Of a stretch of DNA of 50,250 bases, positions 41,219 through 48,369 are shown one piece after another. Location: the IMG/VR virus record IMGVR_UViG_3300046028_003665, positions 1-50,250 of that record; one strand, given 5' to 3'. A model generated the notes under the pieces. That model was not told where the DNA came from. It searched no databases and was given only the letters and a program-made list of their open reading frames with translations. The first letter of the stretch is position 1. Every line of letters starts with the position of its first letter. This stretch comes from a virus. Position numbers and translations under genes: made by a program.

Positions 41219-41701
41219 TTAAGCGGATGCGGGGAACTGCGCCCCGTCGGGTGCGCGGACTACATATGTAATTACCAGCGTACCTGCCCCGGTTGACCCA
41301 GTAACATTCGCTTGCGTAAACGAAACAACCGCGTCCGTTGTACCCACGTTAAGGATCAACCCGGGGTTAACGGAACCTAACTGATTAGCAAAACTTTGCG
41401 CGCCCGTATTACCAAATGTTGACGCGTTTAACGTCGCAGTAATAGCAGTTCCATTTACAAAAAAAGCAAACGTCGGGGTGGTGGTGACGTACGCCGTAGA
41501 AGTAATGTACTTCATATTATCAATAATTGCGCCAGCGGGGAGCACCGCTAAAGTCGTATTTGCAGTTATATCAGTAGCTAAAACTGCTTTTGATTGCGTG
41601 ACCATTGTCGCGCCAGTGTTGCGAATAGTGCCAGCAGTATTGCCGGTGGTGTCTTTAACAGTGCCCAAGAGCCAAGGGCCGAGATGGGTAGCGAATCCCA
41701 T
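41219..41701 (-). CDS. Virion structural protein, paralogue B
   Basis: A 160-residue paralogue of the preceding protein: start FATHLGPWLLGTVKDTTGNT, end VVRAPDGAQFPASA. ATG41701 is chosen, not the open-frame ATG at 41734, because it aligns with its paralogue and has AAGGAA upstream. The two proteins differ mostly in the central part (residues 80-130). It is the first gene after the non-coding island and may be transcribed from the predicted promoter there. Confidence 0.66.
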   Translation of the reverse strand: MGFATHLGPWLLGTVKDTTGNTAGTIRNTGATMVTQSKAVLATDITANTTLAVLPAGAIIDNMKYITSTAYVTTTPTFAFFVNGTAITATLNASTFGNTGAQSFANQLGSVNPGLILNVGTTDAVVSFTQANVTGSTGAGTLVITYVVRAPDGAQFPASA

Positions 41702-41792
41702 TAAATTATTCCTTACATACAAGATTAAGTGCATTCATCGGTATGTCGTCCGACCGGGCGGTTGAATGCACCGGGTGCCCCGGTAAGTAAGT

Positions 41793-41821
41793 GGTATATC
41801 AGGGTTGCGCAGAGGGTGCAA
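41793..41821 (-). promoter_or_regulatory. Possible promoter for tail/lysis genes
   Basis: On the - strand TTGCAC (41816-41821), a 17-base spacer and TATACC (41793-41798) preceded by TGA form a weak sigma70-like promoter with an extended -10. It sits after the capsid gene terminator and before the next - strand gene, a sensible place for a second late promoter. The -35 match is poor. Confidence 0.35.
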
Positions 41822-41829
41822 CCGGTTTT

Positions 41830-41868
41830 ACACGTGCGGTATAAATCCCAAAAACACGTCCGGTATAA
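41830..41868. repeat. Paired 15-bp direct repeats in non-coding island
   Basis: ACACGTGCGGTATAA (41830-41844) and ACACGTCCGGTATAA (41854-41868) differ at one base and start 24 bases apart. On the - strand they read TTATACCGnACGTGT. They could be regulator binding sites or phage promoter elements upstream of the tail genes; nothing similar is seen as a pair elsewhere. Confidence 0.55.
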
Positions 41869-41895
41869 GGCTAGGAACCGTAATGTTTCGGAGGG

Positions 41896-41917
41896 TCATC
41901 CGGCGGATGAATTTTTT
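41896..41917 (+). terminator. Terminator-like hairpin on + strand
   Basis: A six-base-pair stem (TCATCC with GGATGA, loop GGC) followed by six T after one A on the + strand. No + strand gene precedes it within the island, so it may stop antisense transcription or be a chance structure. Confidence 0.4.
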
Positions 41918-41929
41918 ACCCGAGGCATT

Positions 41930-41952
41930 AAAAAAGGCCCCGAAGGGCCTTT
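41930..41952 (-). terminator. Rho-independent terminator after the capsid gene
   Basis: On the - strand an eight-base-pair stem (AAAGGCCC with GGGCCTTT) with loop TTCG is followed by six T (the A run at 41930-41935). It lies 40 bases past the major capsid stop and would separate the highly expressed head genes from the tail genes. Confidence 0.85.
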
Positions 41953-41991
41953 CCAAATCACGCTAAATGCTTGATTTTATTGGGGTTAAAC

Positions 41992-42900
41992 CTAAGCCCC
42001 CGGCGAACCGAAGATGCCTAGCGGATCGCTCACCCCGAACGAATACCGCTCGCGGGCCTTGTAGCGAACATTACCCGTATCGAAGTCGCCGTCCATCTTG
42101 TTTTCCAAGCTGGCGCGAACAAAGTGCTTCAGGCCATTCGGAACGTCGGTGGTCAGGAACCAGCCATTGGTATCAGTCAACCAATGGTTCACGGTGTAGC
42201 CGCCCGGAATCGCGCCGTTATTCTTAATCGCGTTCAAGTCGTTGTCGGTCGTGCCCACACGCAGCTCGGTTTCGAGCAGACGGGTAGCCACAAACATCAA
42301 CGCCGGAGGAATAACGAGCTTTTTGGGCTTCGCCGCAATCAAGAGACCGCGCTCGTCAGTCCAAGCAGCAATCTGAATCACCGCCGCTTCCAGCGAGGTT
42401 TCATTCAAATCCGCCGCTACGGCAGGACGATTGCTGTTGACGCCACCAGAAACGAGGGGATGGGCGGTGGAAAACAACGCCTGATTATCGCCGTAGGTGA
42501 CAGCCGCCGAGAAACCCTGATTCAGAATATACGCAGCCTTAACTTGCTTGGTATATGCCATCGCTCGGGCCAACGCCTTGGTATAACGACTGGAAAGGGA
42601 GTCGTAAAGGTTGTCCTCTACTGCCTCTTCCGTGATCGAGAAACCCATCGCAATCGTCTCGTGGTTATAACGAGCGGTCCACGCTTCTTGCGCATTATCG
42701 TACGCAATGGCGGAACCTTCGGCTTTCACCGGGGCGGCGCTGAAGCCAGAAAGTTTAGTTTCTTCTTCAAACGAACGCTCGGACGATTCAACTTCATAAA
42801 TTTCTTTATGCTCATCTGGGTACCGCTTGTATTCAAGCCCGAACAGAGCATTAAGACCGGGGAGCAACTCTTTGAGTAGCTGTGCGCGTGAAATAGCCAT
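41992..42900 (-). CDS. Major capsid protein (Mu gpT-like, HK97 fold)
   Basis: A 302-residue capsid protein of the Mu gpT type. Segments supporting it are the start SRAQLLKELLPGLNALFGLE, the long E-loop-like region with EETKLSGFSAAPVKAEGSAI, the spine helix NLYDSLSSRYTKALARAMAY and the central AALFSTAHPLVSGG-like motif (NQALFSTAHPL). The C-terminal half has the P-domain-like TDTNGWFLTTDVP. AAGGAG lies nine bases upstream, and a terminator follows. No scaffold-like N-terminal extension is visible. Confidence 0.88.
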   Translation of the reverse strand: MAISRAQLLKELLPGLNALFGLEYKRYPDEHKEIYEVESSERSFEEETKLSGFSAAPVKAEGSAIAYDNAQEAWTARYNHETIAMGFSITEEAVEDNLYDSLSSRYTKALARAMAYTKQVKAAYILNQGFSAAVTYGDNQALFSTAHPLVSGGVNSNRPAVAADLNETSLEAAVIQIAAWTDERGLLIAAKPKKLVIPPALMFVATRLLETELRVGTTDNDLNAIKNNGAIPGGYTVNHWLTDTNGWFLTTDVPNGLKHFVRASLENKMDGDFDTGNVRYKARERYSFGVSDPLGIFGSPGA

Positions 42901-42913
42901 TATTTATTGCTCC

Positions 42914-43819
42914 TTAAACGCTAGTAGCGTTGTAATAGCCGTGATACCCAAAGTTCCATTTAACTAGAACTTCTGGGTAACCAACAAACGAAACTGGCCC
43001 AGAAACGGCCAAAGTGACGCTGTTGGAAATTGTGATAGCCGTAGCGCTTGTCACAGCCGTTACATAGGTGTTGTAGCCCGCGCCGCCAGAACCAGCCGTC
43101 GCGCCCGGGATAATTACCTGCATGCCCGGGAAAACCCCCGCGCTAGACGCAACCGTCAACGAAGTAGTGGAACAAGTCCCCGTCGTCACCACGTTAATCG
43201 CCGTCTCAGAAACAAGGCCAACAACACGGAACGCCGCAGTAGCCGCATTCGTCTTGATGACGTTACCAGCGCCATTGGACGCACCGGCGGTGTTACCGAC
43301 GACGCCACCAGTGGAATTACCAGTAAACGTGCTACCCACGTTCGCACCGACGTAATACACGTTGGTACCCACAAACGCGGGGGACATGTAGCCGATCGTG
43401 CTAAGCGCAGTCGCGGTATTGGTAGCCGCAGCAGGCATAGACAGCACGGCGGATTTAAACACCGTATCCGGATCGTCTACAACGTACGCAACTGCGTCAA
43501 TCGCGGCGGTACCAGAAGGCCAGAATTGCGCTCGCTGTTTACCAAAAAGTGGGCCGGTCGGAGGCGAATACTCGCAACCGAGGAACACGCCGACAGTGGC
43601 CGGAACAACCGTTTGCACTGCTTGCGACACGGTGCCGATAGCCAGTGCGGAAACAATCACGGTACCGGTAGCCGCCATCTGCACCACGTCGCCATTGAAA
43701 ATTCCCGTGCCATAAGCCTGTGCGATAGGGATCATACGGGTAGACCCCGCGAACACCTGACCGCCGATCAAATTGACCGGTTTTAGCCCGTAGGGGGCGT
43801 CGATAGTTGGATATGCCAT
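42914..43819 (-). CDS. Capsid decoration or head-associated protein
   Basis: A 301-residue beta-rich protein starting MAYPTIDAPYGLKPVNLIGG. The segments FAGSTRMIPIAQAYGTGIFN, GVFLGCEYSPPTGPLFGKQR and ending YPEVLVKWNFGYHGYYNATS match a capsid-associated protein type of environmental phages. It lies just upstream of the major capsid gene with a 13-base gap, so it may be expressed in similar amount. A decoration role is inferred. Confidence 0.72.
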   Translation of the reverse strand: MAYPTIDAPYGLKPVNLIGGQVFAGSTRMIPIAQAYGTGIFNGDVVQMAATGTVIVSALAIGTVSQAVQTVVPATVGVFLGCEYSPPTGPLFGKQRAQFWPSGTAAIDAVAYVVDDPDTVFKSAVLSMPAAATNTATALSTIGYMSPAFVGTNVYYVGANVGSTFTGNSTGGVVGNTAGASNGAGNVIKTNAATAAFRVVGLVSETAINVVTTGTCSTTSLTVASSAGVFPGMQVIIPGATAGSGGAGYNTYVTAVTSATAITISNSVTLAVSGPVSFVGYPEVLVKWNFGYHGYYNATSV

Positions 43820-43833
43820 GTTTGGCTCCTAAG

Positions 43834-44292
43834 TTATTTACGAAGACCTTTGCCAAAAGTAACTGTAGAGCGCTTGTCCTTGAACATCGGCATGCGCGGA
43901 TCGCTCTCACGCATGTAGCTGTTGTCAACGGATTCCATCTGATCGTCAGTGGACTTCTGAAAATGAGCGGAGCGTTGTTGGACAAACTCAACAGGTGTCT
44001 TACAGAGAATAAGACCGCCAGACTCAATTGAGTCTTTAAACCGACTATTTGGATCGGCCATTGTAAATGCTTCAGGATGCTCCGAAGCCTTCACGGGTTC
44101 CCAACCTTCTCGGAATTTGGCCGAGACGTTGTTCGCGTCAGCAACGCCTAGTGTAGAAACTCGTACATACCGATACGCATATCCCGGCTCCTGATTAATA
44201 TCAGGAAGCAAGCTCGCGGGTGCCCAATTTTTGATTCGGGTAGTCGCGTCACGGGTGGTCGTATCTCGGTCAGTTCGGTTAGAATCAGTCAC
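43834..44292 (-). CDS. Conserved head-region protein, unknown function
   Basis: A 152-residue protein with YRYVRVSTLGVADANNVSAK, FREGWEPVKASEHPEA and ESGGLILCKTPVEFVQQRSA, ending in DPRMPMFKDKRSTVTFGKG. This pattern recurs in phage head gene clusters between scaffold and capsid genes. Polar N-terminus is probably disordered. It overlaps the scaffold gene by eight bases. Function unknown. Confidence 0.7.
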   Translation of the reverse strand: MTDSNRTDRDTTTRDATTRIKNWAPASLLPDINQEPGYAYRYVRVSTLGVADANNVSAKFREGWEPVKASEHPEAFTMADPNSRFKDSIESGGLILCKTPVEFVQQRSAHFQKSTDDQMESVDNSYMRESDPRMPMFKDKRSTVTFGKGLRK

Positions 44293-45202
44293 TGGCGTTA
44301 CCTATTTTAATCATTTCGCGGGCGTATTGCTCAGGGGTTAGCCCGAACTTCTTAGCGAGGGCTACTGCCGAGGCAGTTAGCGTCACTTTAGTGGGTGCAG
44401 TGGACCGTCTAGCGGATGCCACTACCGTGGTAGAACCCCGTTTGCTGTCCCCGGCAAACTTCTCTGGGTATCTACGGCGCATCGTTTTGTCGATCTGCTC
44501 GTAATACGCATCAGAGGTAGGGTCATAACCCTCGCCTACTAATTTCTCGTGAACGCCAAAAGCTAAACTCGTCATCTCCCTATCAACTTGAAACCAATTG
44601 GCGTTACGTTTCTGCCACGTCACGGCCTTAGGATCAATTTTAGGGGCTGGCTCGCGCTCCGCACCTGAAGTATCACTATCTACACGACCTGCGGTTTCCT
44701 GTAAAGCGGAAGATTCAAATTGTGGAGTATATTCCTCAATCCGTTTTGCGCCCCACTGGGCGTCAAATAGTTTCTTCTGCGCTTGAGTAACCCGGTCAGA
44801 GTCCCCGGAGTCGTAGGCGTCCTTATACTCGCGCTCTGCCGTCTCTACCGATAAATCAGCAGCGGTCTTAGCCGAGCCAACATACGCCCGCTCGCCGTTC
44901 TCTAGTTGCTGCTTATAAGTCTTATTCTGCTCCGAGAGGCGGCGGGCAAAGTTAATCGCCTCGTCCCGCTCGCGAGTAGCAGACTCTTTAGCCCGGCGCT
45001 CGTCGTGCCATACCTTCTTAAGTTGCTTGGCGCGCTCTTTAGAGAAGTCCTCAAGCTCGTCATCCCCGTCTAGAGCCTGCACAATATCGTCGGGCATCGG
45101 GGCACGGCCCCTGTCTGCTTCCGGCGTATCGTCTTCAATGGAGATGTCGAATTCCGTGTCGTCTCCGTCTTCAATCTGCGTGTCAGTTGGTGTTTGTGCC
45201 AT
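44285..45202 (-). CDS. Scaffolding protein
   Basis: A 305-residue protein with the usual scaffold features: an acidic N-terminus (DGDDTEFDISIEDDTPEADR), a long charged coiled coil from about residue 55 to 150 (SKERAKQLKKVWHDERRAKE and following), a disordered middle, and a small basic C-terminal domain ending LTASAVALAKKFGLTPEQYA. It precedes the capsid genes in transcription order. It would guide prohead assembly; no protease is seen nearby. Confidence 0.72.
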   Translation of the reverse strand: MAQTPTDTQIEDGDDTEFDISIEDDTPEADRGRAPMPDDIVQALDGDDELEDFSKERAKQLKKVWHDERRAKESATRERDEAINFARRLSEQNKTYKQQLENGERAYVGSAKTAADLSVETAEREYKDAYDSGDSDRVTQAQKKLFDAQWGAKRIEEYTPQFESSALQETAGRVDSDTSGAEREPAPKIDPKAVTWQKRNANWFQVDREMTSLAFGVHEKLVGEGYDPTSDAYYEQIDKTMRRRYPEKFAGDSKRGSTTVVASARRSTAPTKVTLTASAVALAKKFGLTPEQYAREMIKIGNASD

Positions 45203-45216
45203 GACTTTATCCTTAT

Positions 45217-45642
45217 TTAGCCCCGGGTGATGCCGCGAGGATCTTGGACAACGCCTTCAACGGAGTCGTCGTTAATTAATCGAAATGCCCGGTCGTGAAT
45301 CGTTACGCGCGACCCTGAGTGAGGGCGCACCAAAACGAAATCCCCTTCCTTGCAATACGGACCGCTCGGGAACCTTGATGCGTCGGTATAACAGTCAGGC
45401 CCCATAGCCACGACAAATAACACCGTGGTCAACGTGGCTTCGTCTTTTACAGTTTTGTCGGCTTTGATGAGCCCACTGTCAAACTTAGCCTCAATGTCCG
45501 GCACCGCGCAAAGAATCCGATACCCCGACGGCTGCGGCAATTGTGTTGCTGCTTCTGGGACTTCTTCTACTTCCGACGGACCCGAGTCAATGTATCCTTC
45601 AATCTTAAACCCGACGTTCGCTAATGATTCGCTTACTTCCAT
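45217..45642 (-). CDS. GroES-like co-chaperonin
   Basis: A 141-residue protein with a GroES/Cpn10-like core (about residues 40-138): PSGYRILCAVPDIEAK, then a mobile-loop-like region with SGLIKADKTVKDEATLTTV, LFVVAMGPDCYTDASRFPSG and EGDFVLVRPHSGSRV, ending FRLINDDSVEGVVQDP. It would cap host GroEL for folding of phage proteins, as T4 gp31 does for its capsid. Its place between portal and scaffold genes supports a head-folding role. The N-terminal 35 residues are acidic and extra to GroES. Confidence 0.82.
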   Translation of the reverse strand: MEVSESLANVGFKIEGYIDSGPSEVEEVPEAATQLPQPSGYRILCAVPDIEAKFDSGLIKADKTVKDEATLTTVLFVVAMGPDCYTDASRFPSGPYCKEGDFVLVRPHSGSRVTIHDRAFRLINDDSVEGVVQDPRGITRG

Positions 45643-45643
45643 A

Positions 45644-45826
45644 CTAATATTCCTCGACGTTTTGTTGTAACTCTTTGATGTACAATCTAACCCAACTTAA
45701 CCCCTTCAATACTCCACAGAGATGTTGATACTCTGCGTAGTCTTTCGTGTCGCCACGAACGATTTCTTCCTGCACGTCAACGTAGCGCTCGCTGACTTTC
45801 TCTAGAATCAATTCTAAGATATTCAT
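45644..45826 (-). CDS. Small helical phage protein
   Basis: A 60-residue helical protein (MNILELILEKVSERYVDVQE, then KDYAEYQHLCGVLKGLSWVR). It overlaps the portal stop by four bases and precedes the GroES-like gene by one base, so it belongs to the head operon. Similar short proteins beside portal genes exist in other phages without known function. Confidence 0.66.
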   Translation of the reverse strand: MNILELILEKVSERYVDVQEEIVRGDTKDYAEYQHLCGVLKGLSWVRLYIKELQQNVEEY

Positions 45827-48357
45827 TCAGGTGCCCCATTTTTTGGTTTCCCTTCCAATTTGGTCCTACTGGCAAACTTCTCCCGCTGTAACTGATCTGC
45901 CTGCGCTTGGGCAGCGGCGGTGCGGCCTTCGGTTTTGCCGGACATTCCCTGCACCGTCTTCACCCCGTCTAAGACCGACTTCATCGCGGCGGCGGTGTCT
46001 TTGAACTCGCCCTCCGCCTCAATCTTCTTCGCCTCTAACAGCAATTTCGCGCGTTTAATCTCCAACTCAACGGTGTCAACCGCGACCTTGTGGTCTAACT
46101 CCTTGCCCTTCAATTCCAACTCCGCCCGCTGAATGATGTTCAACGGATCTTCCGCCTGCGCTTGCTGCGCCTGTTGCTGCGCCTCCGCTTGGTTCTTCTG
46201 CGCTAACTGTGCCGACGCCTGCGCCACGAGCTTCGATAACTGCACCTCCACGTCCTCCGGCAACTTCTCGTCCACCGGGGGCAACGGCACGCCCAACTCC
46301 GCCTCAATCTGACGTCGGTACTCAAACCCAATGTGTTCTGCCACATGGGCCATTGCCGCTGCCATAATAGACGGCGCTTGGGGGTTATTCTGGAGGAGGG
46401 CGGTAATCTTCGGATCTTGGGCTGCTGCCATATGCACCGAGATATGCGCCTCGTGGTCTTGGTACATAAACGCCTTAACCGGCTTGCCTGCCAGTAGCGC
46501 CATGTTCTCGGACACCGGGTCTTTCGGGGCGAGGTCCTCTTCCGTCGGGATTATTTTCCCAATGTTCTTAATCCCCAGAACCTCCAACATCTGCCGGTGT
46601 AACTCCGGCATGTCGTATATCTGCGGCGAACCCTGCGCTAACTGCATGACTGCCTGATACTGGGTGACTTTCTGCGCCATTGTGGATGCGTTCGGGTCAG
46701 ATACTGGGATGACCTCCACCACGTCATAGTCTGCCTGCTTCGCCCGACGGTCGCCTTCTTCAGGCTCGTATGGGTACTGCTTGGGCGTGTAATCCCGAAT
46801 TATGGCCGCTAACAGCTTGAACTCGCGCTTCATCGCGTAGTGAATCCGCGCCTGTACCGACGACATCACCTTCAATGTCCGCTCTAAAATAGCCAACGTC
46901 GTGCCCACCGGAGCCTGTGCCGACATGTCACTGACGTTCAAGTCCGTGGTAGACGCGAACTTCCGACCCTCGTCCACGATATTCTGGAGCAGCGTGAATA
47001 ATACCTGCGACGGCTCTTTATAAGGGAGCGTCATAATATTATCTTTAATGGTCCCCGACGCGACGTCCACATCCCGGAACTCGCCCGGGGCAATCGGAGT
47101 ATCGTCACCCTTAATACGCATACCCTTGGTCTTAAACCCGCCGGGTAAGTTAGATAAGGTGCCTGCATCGACTAATTGCCGAATAAGGGAGGTGCCAGAC
47201 TTGGCAAACGACCCCAACAGGTGCACTAACCCGAACGCATAAAACCCAAAACCGGGAATATACGGGTAGTGGACAAAATGCTCGCGCTTAACCATGCGCT
47301 TATCATCCGGCACCCAGTTGCGGTAAATAGATAATACCGTCTGGCTGTTTTTCTCAATGGTGACAATATAAGGGCGGGCAATAGCCCCCATCTCCATATC
47401 GTCGTCATCGTCGTTATCAGTCTCCTCGTCGCGCTCGTCATATTCCTCCAAATCGAGGTTGACGTGCATTTCTAGGAGCTTGTAGCGGTCGTCAGAGGTG
47501 GCATTGAACCCCATATTCTCCGCAATCTTCTTCTCAACGTCGTCCAATTCCCCCTTAACGGGCTCGCCGAGGTCCACATCCACGTAAAAACCCGATGCTT
47601 GGAGCTTCCGGACCTCGTTCTTGGTCTTCCGCATCACGTGGGTGACGCGCTCAGCGGTCTCTAAATTAGACGCGCCGTAGGGCACGACCAAATCTTCCGC
47701 CGGGACGTAAAGGGCTACTTGGCGCTCAATAGAGGGGTCGTAGTACACCTTTTTGAAGGCATTTCCGCTCAATCCCAAGCCCCATAAGAGCCGTTCTTGC
47801 TCTGGGCGGTACTCCGTCATGACCTCCATGAGCTGGAAATTCATATCATTCGTGACATTTATTGCCGCTTGCTTCTTCGCCGGAGTTTCTTTGCCAATAA
47901 TGATGGCCTTTACCGGTCCCGCTGCCGGGAACGTGGACATAATCGTCTCGGCTTGGAACTTCACCAGCGCCTCACTCAGGAGAGGGTGAAATACGCCGCA
48001 TGCGCCCGCCCACGGCTCGGTGCGATTCTCGATCCGCAAGCCTAGAAGTTCTAGGCCATCGACATAGGTCTGCAACCAGTCTTTGCGCGACATCGCGTCG
48101 TCGTCAAACGCATCCAGCAGGTCGTCGGCGATCGACTGCAACGCCCGTGACGGCATGTCCTCGGCAAGATTCCGGTAGAACTCCTCGGTCTCGGGGTCGT
48201 CGCTGTTGATTTTCGGCTCGCCCATGAGTTCCGACATGTCGAACTCCATCCCCTCTTCCTCGGGGGCCGCATCGTCCTCCGGCATCTCAATGTCCAACGG
48301 CTCTTGGTCTGCGTCGGGTGGCATCTCGAAGTCCATCTCAATCTGGTCTGGCGGCAT
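45823..48357 (-). CDS. Portal protein (Bcep22/P22-like)
   Basis: An 844-residue portal that forms the dodecameric ring for DNA passage. After an acidic low-complexity N-terminus (residues 1-60) comes the portal core: TEPWAGACGVFHPLLSEALV, KAIIIGKETPAKKQAAINVT, VYYDPSIERQVALYVPAEDL and YIPGFGFYAFGLVHLLGSFA, with NVSDMSAQAPVGTTLAILER at the clip/wing region. The C-terminal 150 residues are a long Gln/Ala/Lys coiled coil (ELELKGKELDHKVAVDTVEL) like the P22 barrel. The size suits a podovirus of this type. Confidence 0.92.
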   Translation of the reverse strand: MPPDQIEMDFEMPPDADQEPLDIEMPEDDAAPEEEGMEFDMSELMGEPKINSDDPETEEFYRNLAEDMPSRALQSIADDLLDAFDDDAMSRKDWLQTYVDGLELLGLRIENRTEPWAGACGVFHPLLSEALVKFQAETIMSTFPAAGPVKAIIIGKETPAKKQAAINVTNDMNFQLMEVMTEYRPEQERLLWGLGLSGNAFKKVYYDPSIERQVALYVPAEDLVVPYGASNLETAERVTHVMRKTKNEVRKLQASGFYVDVDLGEPVKGELDDVEKKIAENMGFNATSDDRYKLLEMHVNLDLEEYDERDEETDNDDDDDMEMGAIARPYIVTIEKNSQTVLSIYRNWVPDDKRMVKREHFVHYPYIPGFGFYAFGLVHLLGSFAKSGTSLIRQLVDAGTLSNLPGGFKTKGMRIKGDDTPIAPGEFRDVDVASGTIKDNIMTLPYKEPSQVLFTLLQNIVDEGRKFASTTDLNVSDMSAQAPVGTTLAILERTLKVMSSVQARIHYAMKREFKLLAAIIRDYTPKQYPYEPEEGDRRAKQADYDVVEVIPVSDPNASTMAQKVTQYQAVMQLAQGSPQIYDMPELHRQMLEVLGIKNIGKIIPTEEDLAPKDPVSENMALLAGKPVKAFMYQDHEAHISVHMAAAQDPKITALLQNNPQAPSIMAAAMAHVAEHIGFEYRRQIEAELGVPLPPVDEKLPEDVEVQLSKLVAQASAQLAQKNQAEAQQQAQQAQAEDPLNIIQRAELELKGKELDHKVAVDTVELEIKRAKLLLEAKKIEAEGEFKDTAAAMKSVLDGVKTVQGMSGKTEGRTAAAQAQADQLQREKFASRTKLEGKPKNGAPE

Positions 48358-48369
48358 TGTCTGAATTCC

